Part shown: one piece after another, positions 42,510 to 50,070 of the stretch
How the letters are laid out: each line of letters opens with the position of its first letter
Position numbering within the stretch: position 1 is the first letter of the stretch
DNA from: JACQFK01 sp036383955
GTDB lineage: Bacteria; Planctomycetota; MHYJ01; JACPRB01
Assembly: GCA_036383955.1 (NCBI GenBank)
Contig: DASVNH010000117.1
Span: 31,832 to 95,831 of the forward strand
DNA: 64,000 bases
Direction: 5' to 3'
The notes under the pieces: generated by a model
Told to the model about the DNA's origin: nothing
Database searches by the model: none
Seen by the model: the letters and a program-made list of their open reading frames with translations, nothing else
Program-made: the position numbers and the translations under genes

Positions 42510-45194
42510 GTGATTCTCGCGCTCCTGATTTCCCTCCAGGACCCGGACGGCGTCGCCTTCTTCGAGAAGAAGATCCGCCCGGTGCTCGTCGAGCGCTGCT
42601 ACGAGTGCCACAGCGCGCAGGCGAAGCGGCTGAAGGGCAACCTCTACCTCGACTCGCGCGACGGCGCGCGCAAGGGCGGCGATCTCGGCCCCGCCGTCGT
42701 CCCGGGCGACGCGAAATCCACCCTGCTGAAGGCGCTCCGCTGGGAGGACGAAGACCTCCGGATGCCCCCCAAGCAGAAGCTGTCCCCCGAGATCATCGCC
42801 GACTTCGAAGCCTGGATCGCCCGCGGGGCGGCCGACCCGAGGACGTCGGCGGCCGCCGTCCGCAAGATGGGCATGAGCGTCGCGGAAGGCCGCTCGTTCT
42901 GGAGCTACCAGCCCGTCGCGGCGGTGAAGGGGGACATCGACGCCCTGGTCCGCGCCGCGGCGCCGGGCGTGGAGCCCGCCCCGCCCGCCGACCGCGCGAC
43001 GCTCCTCCGCCGCCTCACGTACGACCTCCACGGCCTGCCGCCGACGCCGGAGGAAGTCGACGCCTTCGTCGCTTCCGGCGACGTCGAGAAGGTCGTCGAC
43101 CGCCTCCTCGCCTCGCCGCGCTTCGGCGAGCGCTGGGGCCGGCACTGGCTGGACGTGGCGCGCTACGCGGAGTCGCTCACGCTGCGCGGCTTCGTCATGA
43201 AAGAGGCGTGGCGCTACCGCGACTACGTGATCGAGAGCGTGAATGCCGACGTCCCCTTCGACCGCTTCGTGCGGGAGCAGATCGCGGGCGACCTGATCCC
43301 GGGCGGGACGCTCGAGGACAAGCGCCGCCGGCGGATCGCCACGACCTTCCTCACGATGGGGAACAACAACCTCGAGGAGCAGGACAAGAAGCAGCTCGAG
43401 ATGGACGTGGTGGACGAGCAGATCGACACCGTGAGCCGCGCCGTGCTCGCGCAGACGATCTCCTGCGCGCGCTGCCACGACCACAAGTTCGACCCCATCC
43501 CGACGAAGGACTACTACGCCATCGCGGGCATCTTCAAGAACGCGCGGATGCTGGAGCACGCGAACGTCTCGAAGTGGATCGAGATGCCGCTGCCGTCGGA
43601 CCCCGCGCGCGAGGCGGAGTGGAAGAAGCACGACGACGCGGTCGCGGCGCTGCAGCAGAAGCTCAAGGCCGAGCGCGCGCGGACGGCGCCCAAGGACAAG
43701 CCCGACGCCCCCTCGCCCGTGGTGCTGCCGGTGCTCGACGTCCCCGGCATCGTCGTCGACGACGCGAAGGCCGAGCAGGTGGGGAACTGGAAGGCCTCCA
43801 AGCACAGCGGCCGCTACATCGGCGACGGGTACCTGCACGACAACGACGAGCGCAAGGGCGAGAAGAGCCTGACCTTCCATCCCGAGCTGAAGGCGGGCAA
43901 GTACGAAGTCCGGCTGGCGTACCAGCACGGCGAGAGCCGCGCGACGAACGTGCCCGTCTCGATCCTGACGGCCGACGGCGAGCGGGACGTCGTCGTCAAC
44001 ATGAAGGAGCAGCCTCCGATCGACGGCCGTTGGATCTCCCTGGGCGAGTTCCGCTTCGAGAACAACCAGGGCTACGTGATGATCGCCACCGAGGGGACGA
44101 AGGGGCACGTCACGGCCGACGCCGTGCAGTTCCTGCCGGCGGGGGGCGTCGTCGCGAAGAGCGCCGAGGTGCCCGGCTCGGTCAAGGACCTCGAGGCCGA
44201 GATCAAGCGGATGCAGGAGCAGGGCCCGCGGCGCGACATGGTCATGTCCGTGCGCGAGGAGCCGAAGATCCTCGACCTCAAGATCCACCTGCGGGGCAGC
44301 GTGCACACGCAGGGCGAGCTCGCCCCGCGCGGCGTGCTGCAGGTCGCGACGCTCGGCGCGCCGCCCGCCATGCCCGCCGACCAGAGCGGCCGCCTCCAGC
44401 TGGCGGAATGGATGGTGTCGAAGGAGAACCCGCTGACGTCCCGGGTCTTCGCCAACCGCGCGTGGCTCTGGCTGATGGGCGCGGGCATCGTGCGCACGCC
44501 CGACACCTTCGGGACCACGGGCGAGCGGCCGTCGAACCCCGCCCTCCTCGACCACCTCGCCGCGCGCTTCGTCGAGGACGGCTGGTCGGTCAAGAAGCTC
44601 GTGCGCGCGATCGTGCTGTCGAAGACCTACCAGATGAGCTCGACGACCTCCGCCAAGGCCCTCGAGGCCGACCCGGAGAACCGGCTCTTCACGCGGGCCA
44701 ACCGGCGCCGCCTGGACGCGGAAAGCCTGCGCGACACGATGCTCTGGGTGAGCGGGAAGCTCGACCTCCAGGGCGGCGGCCCGGGCTATCCGGCCTCGCT
44801 CGCCTCGGACTATTCGTTCAAGTCGGACAAGGACGTCCACCGGAGCGTCTACGTGCCGGTGTTCCGGAACGCCCTGCCCGAGATCTTCGAGGTCTTCGAC
44901 TTCGCCGACACCAGCGTGGCGACGGGGCGGAGGGAGTCGAGCACCATCGCCCCGCAGGCGCTCTACTTCATGAACAGCCCCTTCGCGAAGGAGCACGCGG
45001 CCCACGCGGCGGCGCGGCTGGCGGCCGAGACGCCGGACGAGGCGGCCCGGATCGCGCGCGCGTGGCGCCTCACGCTCGGCCGGGCGCCGAGCGCGAAGGA
45101 AGTCGACATCGCCCGGCGCTACCTGGCGAAGTCCGGCTGGGCCGGCCTGGTGCAGACCCTGTTCGCGTCGATCGAGTTCCGTTACGCCAATTGA
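42510..45194 (+). CDS. DUF1549/DUF1553 planctomycete cytochrome-like (PSD1) protein with golvesin-like insert
   Basis: An 894-residue exported protein. Its N-terminal planctomycete cytochrome C domain has one haem motif CYECH (Cys30, Cys33, His34) and the LRMPPKQKLS follow-up. DUF1549 spans about 140-330 (LLRRLTYDLHGLPPTPEEV) and DUF1553 about 590-850 (NPLTSRVFANRAWLWLMGAGIV). Between them, about 410-543, lies a beta-sandwich of golvesin/xanthan-lyase type (LKAGKYEVRLAYQHGESRA). The signal peptide is only MILALLISLQ and the start is GTG. It pairs with DUF1501 downstream, a conserved planctomycete combination of unknown function. Confidence 0.9.
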   Translation: MILALLISLQDPDGVAFFEKKIRPVLVERCYECHSAQAKRLKGNLYLDSRDGARKGGDLGPAVVPGDAKSTLLKALRWEDEDLRMPPKQKLSPEIIADFEAWIARGAADPRTSAAAVRKMGMSVAEGRSFWSYQPVAAVKGDIDALVRAAAPGVEPAPPADRATLLRRLTYDLHGLPPTPEEVDAFVASGDVEKVVDRLLASPRFGERWGRHWLDVARYAESLTLRGFVMKEAWRYRDYVIESVNADVPFDRFVREQIAGDLIPGGTLEDKRRRRIATTFLTMGNNNLEEQDKKQLEMDVVDEQIDTVSRAVLAQTISCARCHDHKFDPIPTKDYYAIAGIFKNARMLEHANVSKWIEMPLPSDPAREAEWKKHDDAVAALQQKLKAERARTAPKDKPDAPSPVVLPVLDVPGIVVDDAKAEQVGNWKASKHSGRYIGDGYLHDNDERKGEKSLTFHPELKAGKYEVRLAYQHGESRATNVPVSILTADGERDVVVNMKEQPPIDGRWISLGEFRFENNQGYVMIATEGTKGHVTADAVQFLPAGGVVAKSAEVPGSVKDLEAEIKRMQEQGPRRDMVMSVREEPKILDLKIHLRGSVHTQGELAPRGVLQVATLGAPPAMPADQSGRLQLAEWMVSKENPLTSRVFANRAWLWLMGAGIVRTPDTFGTTGERPSNPALLDHLAARFVEDGWSVKKLVRAIVLSKTYQMSSTTSAKALEADPENRLFTRANRRRLDAESLRDTMLWVSGKLDLQGGGPGYPASLASDYSFKSDKDVHRSVYVPVFRNALPEIFEVFDFADTSVATGRRESSTIAPQALYFMNSPFAKEHAAHAAARLAAETPDEAARIARAWRLTLGRAPSAKEVDIARRYLAKSGWAGLVQTLFASIEFRYAN

Positions 45195-45296
45195 GGACCA
45201 GGAACCAGGACCAGGACCAGGCAGAACAGCCCCCCTGCCCCCCTCGGGGGGGTGCCGGGGGGGAGGCACCTGGTCCAGGTCCTGGTTCCTGGTCCT
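45194..45296. repeat. 28-base inverted arms with C/G-run core between DUF1549/1553 and DUF1501 genes
   Basis: Left arm 45194-45221 and right arm 45269-45296 are complementary at 27 of 28 positions; each is made of GGACCA and GGAACCA-type units. The centre has two C6 runs (45230-45235, 45238-45243) and two G7 runs (45246-45252, 45257-45263). The first base of the left arm is the last base of the TGA stop. Strong candidate for a giant transcript-end hairpin. Confidence 0.9.
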
Positions 45297-45312
45297 GACG
45301 AGGAGACCGACC

Positions 45313-46695
45313 ATGCAACTTTCTCGACGGGCGCTCCTGCAAGCCGCGGGCTGCGGGTTCGGGTCCCTGGCCTTCGGCGGGCTGTCGGCGTTCGGGAACG
45401 ACGGCCCGAAGCGGACGCACCACGCGCCGAAGGCGAAGCGGGTGATCTTCCTCTTCATGCAGGGCGGCGTGAGCCACGTCGACTCGTTCGATTACAAGCC
45501 GCGGCTGGAGAAGGACGCGGGGAAGATGATGCCCTTCGACGACGCCCGCACGATCGCGAACGGCGGTCAGAAGGGGTCGTCGCAGCGCCTGATGAAGGGC
45601 CCCTGGAGCTTCGCGCAGGTCGGGAAGGCCGGGCGCTGGGCGTCGAATCTCTTCCCGGAGATGAACAAGCACGTCGACAAGATGTGCTTCCTGCACGGCA
45701 TGCACACGGAGGGGGTCGCGCACGGCCCCGCCACGCTCTTCCTCCACTGCGGCTCGACGAACATGATCCGGCCGTCGATGGGCTCGTGGGTCCTCTACGG
45801 CCTCGGCAGCGAGAACGCCAACCTGCCCGGCTTCGTCTCGATCGCGCCCTCGTCGGGCAACGGCGGCGCGCGCAACTACGGCAACGCCTTCCTGCCCGCC
45901 ATGTTCCAGGGAACGCCGCTCGGCCGCGCCGGCGGGCCCGCCACCGAGGCGACCATCCGCAACCTGGCCGGGGCGCCGGACAGCGAGTCGCGGTTCGACC
46001 TCCTCCGCGAGCTCAACGGCCAGCAGATGAAGCCCGGCGACTCGGAGTTCGAGGCCGTCGCGGAGTCCTACGAGCTCGCGTGGCGCATGCAGCGGAACGC
46101 GCCCGACGTCCTGGATCTGTCCAAGGAGTCGAAGGCCACGCTCGACAGCTACGGCATCGGCCAGAAGGCGCCGACGGAGAACTTCGGGCGCCAGTGCCTG
46201 CTCGCGCGCCGCATGTGCGAGGCCGGCGTCCGCTTCATCCAGGTCACCCACGGCGACAACAGCGCGAATCCCGCCTGGGACCAGCACAGCAACCTGCCCA
46301 AGCACGGCGACCACGCGAAGGCCGTCGACCGCCCCATCGCCGCCCTCCTCGAGGACCTCGCCCAGCGCGGCCTGCTCGAGGACACGCTCGTCTGGTGGGG
46401 CGGCGAGTTCGGCCGCACCCCCTACGCCGAGAAGAACGGCACGGGCCGCGACCACAACCCCGGCGGCTTCACCGTCTGGCTCGCGGGCGGCGGCGTGAAG
46501 GCGGGCTACGCCCACGGCGCGACCGACGAGTTCGGGCATCAGGCCGTCGAGGGCCGCGTCCACATGCACGACCTCCACGCGACGATCCTCCACCAGCTCG
46601 GCCTGGACCACGAGAAGCTCACCTACAGCTTCGCGGGCCGCCCCTTCCGCCTGACCGATGTCCACGGCCACGTGGTGAAAGAGATTCTGGCGTGA
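45313..46695 (+). CDS. DUF1501 (sulfatase-like) exported protein, Tat signal
   Basis: A 460-residue protein of the alkaline-phosphatase-like superfamily. A twin-arginine signal (SRRALLQAAG) indicates export after folding. Family stretches include FLFMQGGVSHVDSFDYKP, VDRPIAALLEDLAQRGLLEDTLVWWGGEFGRTP and GRDHNPGGFTVWLAGGGVKAG, with HDLHATILHQLGLDH near the end. It is encoded immediately after the DUF1549/1553 protein, its usual partner. AGGAG eight bases upstream supports the start. Confidence 0.92.
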   Translation: MQLSRRALLQAAGCGFGSLAFGGLSAFGNDGPKRTHHAPKAKRVIFLFMQGGVSHVDSFDYKPRLEKDAGKMMPFDDARTIANGGQKGSSQRLMKGPWSFAQVGKAGRWASNLFPEMNKHVDKMCFLHGMHTEGVAHGPATLFLHCGSTNMIRPSMGSWVLYGLGSENANLPGFVSIAPSSGNGGARNYGNAFLPAMFQGTPLGRAGGPATEATIRNLAGAPDSESRFDLLRELNGQQMKPGDSEFEAVAESYELAWRMQRNAPDVLDLSKESKATLDSYGIGQKAPTENFGRQCLLARRMCEAGVRFIQVTHGDNSANPAWDQHSNLPKHGDHAKAVDRPIAALLEDLAQRGLLEDTLVWWGGEFGRTPYAEKNGTGRDHNPGGFTVWLAGGGVKAGYAHGATDEFGHQAVEGRVHMHDLHATILHQLGLDHEKLTYSFAGRPFRLTDVHGHVVKEILA

Positions 46696-46756
46696 GAGAT
46701 TTCAGCCTGGCTGGAATCTCCGCAGCCTTGGAGAAATCAGCCAGGCTGGAATCTCC
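46696..46756. repeat. Two tandem hairpins starting directly after the DUF1501 stop
   Basis: Hairpin 1 is 46696-46720 (GAGATTTCAGCC-T-GGCTGGAATCTC) and hairpin 2 is 46730-46756, with the same GGCTGGAATCTCC right arm and two mismatches in the left. The first begins the base after the TGA, and the second ends three bases before the next ATG, so the gap is almost entirely palindromic. The unit was duplicated. Confidence 0.8.
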
Positions 46757-46759
46757 GGC

Positions 46760-47851
46760 ATGGTGATCCTCGCGCTCCTCCTTCAGATCGCGGTCAGCGC
46801 CGACTTCCCGGGCGGCTCCGTCCGCGTGGAGTCGATCGAGGGGACGTCGATCCGCGTCCTGCCCGCGCTCCACAAGGACCGCGGCTGGACCTGCTGGTGG
46901 TACTTCAAGGTCGAGGGCGCGACGCCCGGCGCGGCGCTGACGGTGGACGTCGGCGGCGGCGTCTGGGCCACGCCCGACCGCGCGATGATCAGCGCGGACG
47001 ACCGCGCCTGGGCGCACACGGCGCCCGGCAAGCGGAGCAAGGACCGGATCGCCTACGAGATCCAGGCGCCGGCCGCGGCGTTCTGGCTGGCCTGGGGCCC
47101 GCCCTTCACGCTGCGCCAGGCGCGCGAGCTGCTCGGCGACAAGGCCTTCGAGCTCTGCAAGAGCCGCGACGGCCATTCGGTCCCCGCGCTGAGGATCAAG
47201 GAGGGCGAGCCGAAGCACGCGATCTGGGTGCAGGCCGGGCAGCACGCCTGGGAGTCGGGCGCCCGCTGGGTCGGCCGCGGCTTCGCCGAGTGGGTCCTCT
47301 CCGACGACGCCCGGGCCGTCGCCCTCCGCAAGACGACCGAGATCGTCTACGTGCCGATCATGGACGTCGACAACGTCGAGCGCGGCGCGGGCGGCAAGGA
47401 ATGCAAGCCCCAGGACCACAACCGCGACTGGAGCGACGACCCCCACTGGCCCGAAGTCCGCGCGGCGCAGGCGGGGATCCAGGCGATGGGGAGCCGGTTC
47501 CGGGTGTTCGTCGACCTCCACAATCCGGGCCCGAAGGACCAGTCGCCGTTCTTCTATTCGTCGCCGCGCGACGTCCTGGCGGAGGCCACGCGCCGCCGCC
47601 TGGACCTCTTCCTCGAGGCGGGCGGCGCGGAGATCGCCGGGCCGCTCGCGGCGAACGGGAAGCCGCGGGAGTCGGGCGCCGCGTACGACAAGAACTGGGA
47701 GAGAATGAGCAAGAACTGGGTGTCGAAGGCCGTCGACGGCGCGGTCGCCGTGACCCTCGAGACCACCTGGAACTCGCCGAACAGCACCCCCGAGAATTAC
47801 CGCCGCGTCGGCCGCGAGCTGGGCTGCGCGATCGAGCGCTTTCTGCGCTAG
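46760..47851 (+). CDS. M14-family zinc carboxypeptidase, CCP-like
   Basis: A 363-residue secreted metallopeptidase with an N-terminal beta-sandwich (about 20-110) like that of cytosolic carboxypeptidases. Zinc ligands are His162 and Glu165 (GQHAWES) and His254 (DLHNPG). HNRDW (220-224) holds the substrate-binding Asn-Arg, and Glu334 (VTLETTW) is the catalytic base. Signal peptide is short (MVILALLLQIAVSA). Substrate unknown; it may trim peptides or amide-linked polymers. A stop-abutting hairpin follows. Confidence 0.85.
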   Translation: MVILALLLQIAVSADFPGGSVRVESIEGTSIRVLPALHKDRGWTCWWYFKVEGATPGAALTVDVGGGVWATPDRAMISADDRAWAHTAPGKRSKDRIAYEIQAPAAAFWLAWGPPFTLRQARELLGDKAFELCKSRDGHSVPALRIKEGEPKHAIWVQAGQHAWESGARWVGRGFAEWVLSDDARAVALRKTTEIVYVPIMDVDNVERGAGGKECKPQDHNRDWSDDPHWPEVRAAQAGIQAMGSRFRVFVDLHNPGPKDQSPFFYSSPRDVLAEATRRRLDLFLEAGGAEIAGPLAANGKPRESGAAYDKNWERMSKNWVSKAVDGAVAVTLETTWNSPNSTPENYRRVGRELGCAIERFLR

Positions 47852-47852
47852 A

Positions 47853-47890
47853 CCCCCGAAGCGACGGGTCGGAGGCCGTCGCGAAGGGGG
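47853..47890. terminator. 15-base inverted arms one base after the M14 peptidase stop
   Basis: CCCCCGAAGCGACGG (47853-47867) pairs with CCGTCGCGAAGGGGG (47876-47890), leaving a 3-base internal mismatch. There is no T run. It lies directly upstream of the TATAAT box of the Rieske gene, so it separates the two units. Confidence 0.55.
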
Positions 47891-47891
47891 C

Positions 47892-47897
47892 TATAAT
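47892..47897 (+). promoter_or_regulatory. Leaderless -10 box TATAAT for the Rieske oxygenase
   Basis: Consensus TATAAT six bases before the ATG at 47904, the clearest leaderless promoter in the window. The matching -35 position falls in the preceding hairpin and has no consensus. Confidence 0.55.
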
Positions 47898-47903
47898 CCA
47901 GGG

Positions 47904-48887
47904 ATGCCCTGGTATGTCGCGTGCGCCTCGTCCGACCTGAAGGACGCCCCCCTCGCGCGCGTGATCCTCGACGTCCCCCTCGTCCTCTTCCGCGGGCCCA
48001 ACGCGACCGCGCTCCTCGACCGCTGCGCCCACCGCAACATCCCGCTCTCCGAGGGCCGCTGCGTCGACGGCCGCCTCGAGTGCCGCTACCACGGCTGGCA
48101 GTACGGCGAGACCGGCCGCTGCCTGAAGATCCCCGGCCTGCCCGGCGAGGCCGAGCGCGAGGCCCGCGCCGTGCCGCGCTTCGCCGTCGTGGAGCGCGAC
48201 GGCTTCGTCTGGGTCTGGGACCAGGCGGACGTCGAGCCCACCGTCGCCCCGTTCGCGCTGCCGCCCCTCGAGCCGGGCGAGACGGAGATCCGGCGGACGG
48301 TGGAGGTCGAGGCCCCGCTGCTTCAGGCGCTGGAGAACGCGCTCGACGTCCCCCACACCGCCGTCCTGCACCGGGGCCTTTTCCGGGGGTCGAGGGAGCC
48401 GAAGCGGATCAAGGTGAAGGTGGCGCGGACGCCGGAGGGGATCCAGGCGGAGTACGTGGGCGAGCCGCGGCCGTCGGGCTGGGCGGCGAGGATCCTGTCG
48501 CCGTCGGGCGGGGAGGTGGTCCACTTCGACCGCTTCCTCCGGCCGTCGATCGCGCAGATCGAATACCGGCTGGGCGGCGACGTCCGCCTGCTCACGAACT
48601 CGATCTGCGTCCCCGTCTCGGAGTTCCGCACGCGGATCCACGCGGTGGTGCGATTCCGGACCCGCCTGCCGGGCTGGCTGGTGAAGCTGCTGCTCGATCC
48701 GATCGCGACCCGCATCTTCGAGCAGGACCGGTCGATCCTCAAGTCGCAGGCCGAGGCGCTGCGGCGCTGGAAGGGCGAGCACTACGCGTCGACGGCGATC
48801 GACGTCCTGGGCCTGCAGATCGCCCGCCTGCTCAAGGGCGGCGACACGGGCGAGGATTGGTCCCGCGAGATCGAAATGGACGTCTGA
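47904..48887 (+). CDS. Rieske non-haem iron oxygenase
   Basis: A 327-residue oxygenase. The Rieske [2Fe-2S] ligands are Cys41-His43 (CAHRN) and Cys60-His63 (CRYHGW). The mononuclear iron site NALDVPHTAVLH gives Asp148, His151 and His156. The pattern is that of VanA/pheophorbide-a-oxygenase-like ring hydroxylases or demethylases. No reductase gene is beside it. Substrate unknown. Starts at ATG 47904 with a leaderless-type promoter; four heptamers begin two bases after the stop. Confidence 0.9.
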   Translation: MPWYVACASSDLKDAPLARVILDVPLVLFRGPNATALLDRCAHRNIPLSEGRCVDGRLECRYHGWQYGETGRCLKIPGLPGEAEREARAVPRFAVVERDGFVWVWDQADVEPTVAPFALPPLEPGETEIRRTVEVEAPLLQALENALDVPHTAVLHRGLFRGSREPKRIKVKVARTPEGIQAEYVGEPRPSGWAARILSPSGGEVVHFDRFLRPSIAQIEYRLGGDVRLLTNSICVPVSEFRTRIHAVVRFRTRLPGWLVKLLLDPIATRIFEQDRSILKSQAEALRRWKGEHYASTAIDVLGLQIARLLKGGDTGEDWSREIEMDV

Positions 48888-48889
48888 CG

Positions 48890-48917
48890 AAATCCAAAAT
48901 CCCAACTCCCAAATCCC
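48890..48917. repeat. Four heptamers AA(A/C)TCC(A/C) after the Rieske stop
   Basis: AAATCCA, AAATCCC, AACTCCC, AAATCCC in phase, starting two bases after the TGA and ending seven bases before the stop of the convergent gene. It fills nearly all of a 37-base convergent gap; no inverted arm is present. Confidence 0.75.
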
Positions 48918-48924
48918 AAGGCCG

Positions 48925-49521
48925 TCAGACGGAGGGGGAAGGGATGAAGACGGGAGTCCAGAAGGTGCGGCCGAAGCTGGGCTCCGCGGCGTAGGCTTCC
49001 GGCGCGGCCAGTTCCTTGAGCAGGTCTTTCGCGCGCGACGCTTTGTCCTGGACGTCATCCAGCAGCCAGTTGATGATGCGCAGCCCTTTGAACTCGACCG
49101 TCGTGGCCAATTCGACCGTGTCGGAAAGGGCGACGTTCTCGAACTCGAAATCGCAGTTCAATCGGGCTTCGACCTGGAAGCGGCAGCCCTCAAGGTTCCG
49201 GAATTCGAGCCGCGGAAGATCGACCGGATTGTGCGCGTTGCCCAGGTAGATGGACCCGTCCGCCGCGTCCGCCTCCAGCTCGAAGGTCCGGCCGTCGAGC
49301 CGACGCCAGTCCGGCGCGGGCAGTTGAAGGAAGTTGAGGCGGAATCGCTTGGCGATGTCCGGCGCGTCGCCGGGGAGTCCGGAGTCGAAGGGCGCCAGAG
49401 GGATCTCCAGGTCGTAGAACAGCGCGCGAGGCAAGCCGATCTTGAGATTCTCGAAGATGAGGGCGTGAAGCGTCCCGGGCTCGGCTTTCATCCGCTCTAC
49501 GGGAATCCTGGGCAGGCTCAT
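48925..49521 (-). CDS. Unrecognised 198-residue protein
   Basis: No family is recognised. The first half has short beta-like segments (TLHALIFENLKIGLPRALFY). The second has SIYLGNAHNPVDLP and GCRFQVEARLNCDFEFENV, and the protein ends SFGRTFWTPVF. No signal peptide or membrane segment. The start at 49521 overlaps the histidine-phosphatase stop by ATGA; ATG at 49539 is an alternative. The look is of a small cytosolic adaptor or immunity-type protein, but that is only an impression. Confidence 0.6.
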   Translation of the reverse strand: MSLPRIPVERMKAEPGTLHALIFENLKIGLPRALFYDLEIPLAPFDSGLPGDAPDIAKRFRLNFLQLPAPDWRRLDGRTFELEADAADGSIYLGNAHNPVDLPRLEFRNLEGCRFQVEARLNCDFEFENVALSDTVELATTVEFKGLRIINWLLDDVQDKASRAKDLLKELAAPEAYAAEPSFGRTFWTPVFIPSPSV

Positions 49522-50054
49522 CGCCACTCGACCTTCCATAAAGTCGCGGGGGGGACCTTCAGGTCCCAGTAGCCTTCGAAGGGCACGTCCAGGAGGGCCC
49601 GGATGACGCCGCCGTGGGTGACGAACAGCACCGCCTTCCCGGGATGTCGACGGGCGACCTCCGCCGCGAAGCGCCGGACGCGGCGGCGCAGGTCCGGAAC
49701 CGACTCTCCGCGGTAGGGCGTGCCGCTGGACGGATCGGCGTGCCAGCGGCGGTAGGCCTCGCCGTACTTCTCGACGACCTGCGCCTTGGTGAGGCCTTCC
49801 CAGCGGCCGAAGTCGATCTCGCGGATGCGGCGGCTGACGACGATCTCGCGGCCGGGCACGAGCAGCGCGGCGGTCTCGCGGCAGCGGGCGAGGTCGCTGC
49901 AGTACACGACGTCCGGCGCCGGCAGCCGGCGGCGCAGCGCGGCGACCTGCCGTCGCCCGCGGGGGGTGAGCGGGGTGTCGGAGTGCCCGGCATAGCGGTC
50001 CTGCGCGCCTAGCACGGTCTCGCCGTGCCGCACCATCAGAAGTCGAGTCGCCAC
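49518..50054 (-). CDS. Histidine phosphatase superfamily protein (phosphoglycerate-mutase-like)
   Basis: A 178-residue phosphatase. The nucleophile motif MVRHGET (His10), VVYCSDLARCRETAAL, a conserved REIDFGRWEG and late VTHGG match the cofactor-independent phosphatase branch (CobC/GpmB-like). Substrate unknown. The frame is open far upstream, but the part before 50054 is encoded by the hexamer repeat. GTG 50054 has a TACCTT box seven bases upstream and places the catalytic motif at the expected distance. Confidence 0.87.
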   Translation of the reverse strand: MATRLLMVRHGETVLGAQDRYAGHSDTPLTPRGRRQVAALRRRLPAPDVVYCSDLARCRETAALLVPGREIVVSRRIREIDFGRWEGLTKAQVVEKYGEAYRRWHADPSSGTPYRGESVPDLRRRVRRFAAEVARRHPGKAVLFVTHGGVIRALLDVPFEGYWDLKVPPATLWKVEWR

Positions 50055-50061
50055 GCGAGGG

Positions 50062-50067
50062 AAGGTA
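50062..50067 (-). promoter_or_regulatory. Candidate leaderless -10 box TACCTT for the histidine phosphatase
   Basis: TANNNT hexamer seven bases before the GTG at 50054. It directly adjoins the GAACCG hexamer array. Confidence 0.35.
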
Positions 50068-50070
50068 CCA

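Noticed and set aside
42471..45458. 995-residue minus-strand frame opposite the DUF1549/1553 gene
   Set aside because: Shadow frame; no domain, signal peptide or start-site support.
48925..50054. Toxin-immunity pair from the unknown protein and histidine phosphatase
   Set aside because: The phosphatase has a normal enzyme motif set and no toxin features; overlap of the genes alone is not evidence.
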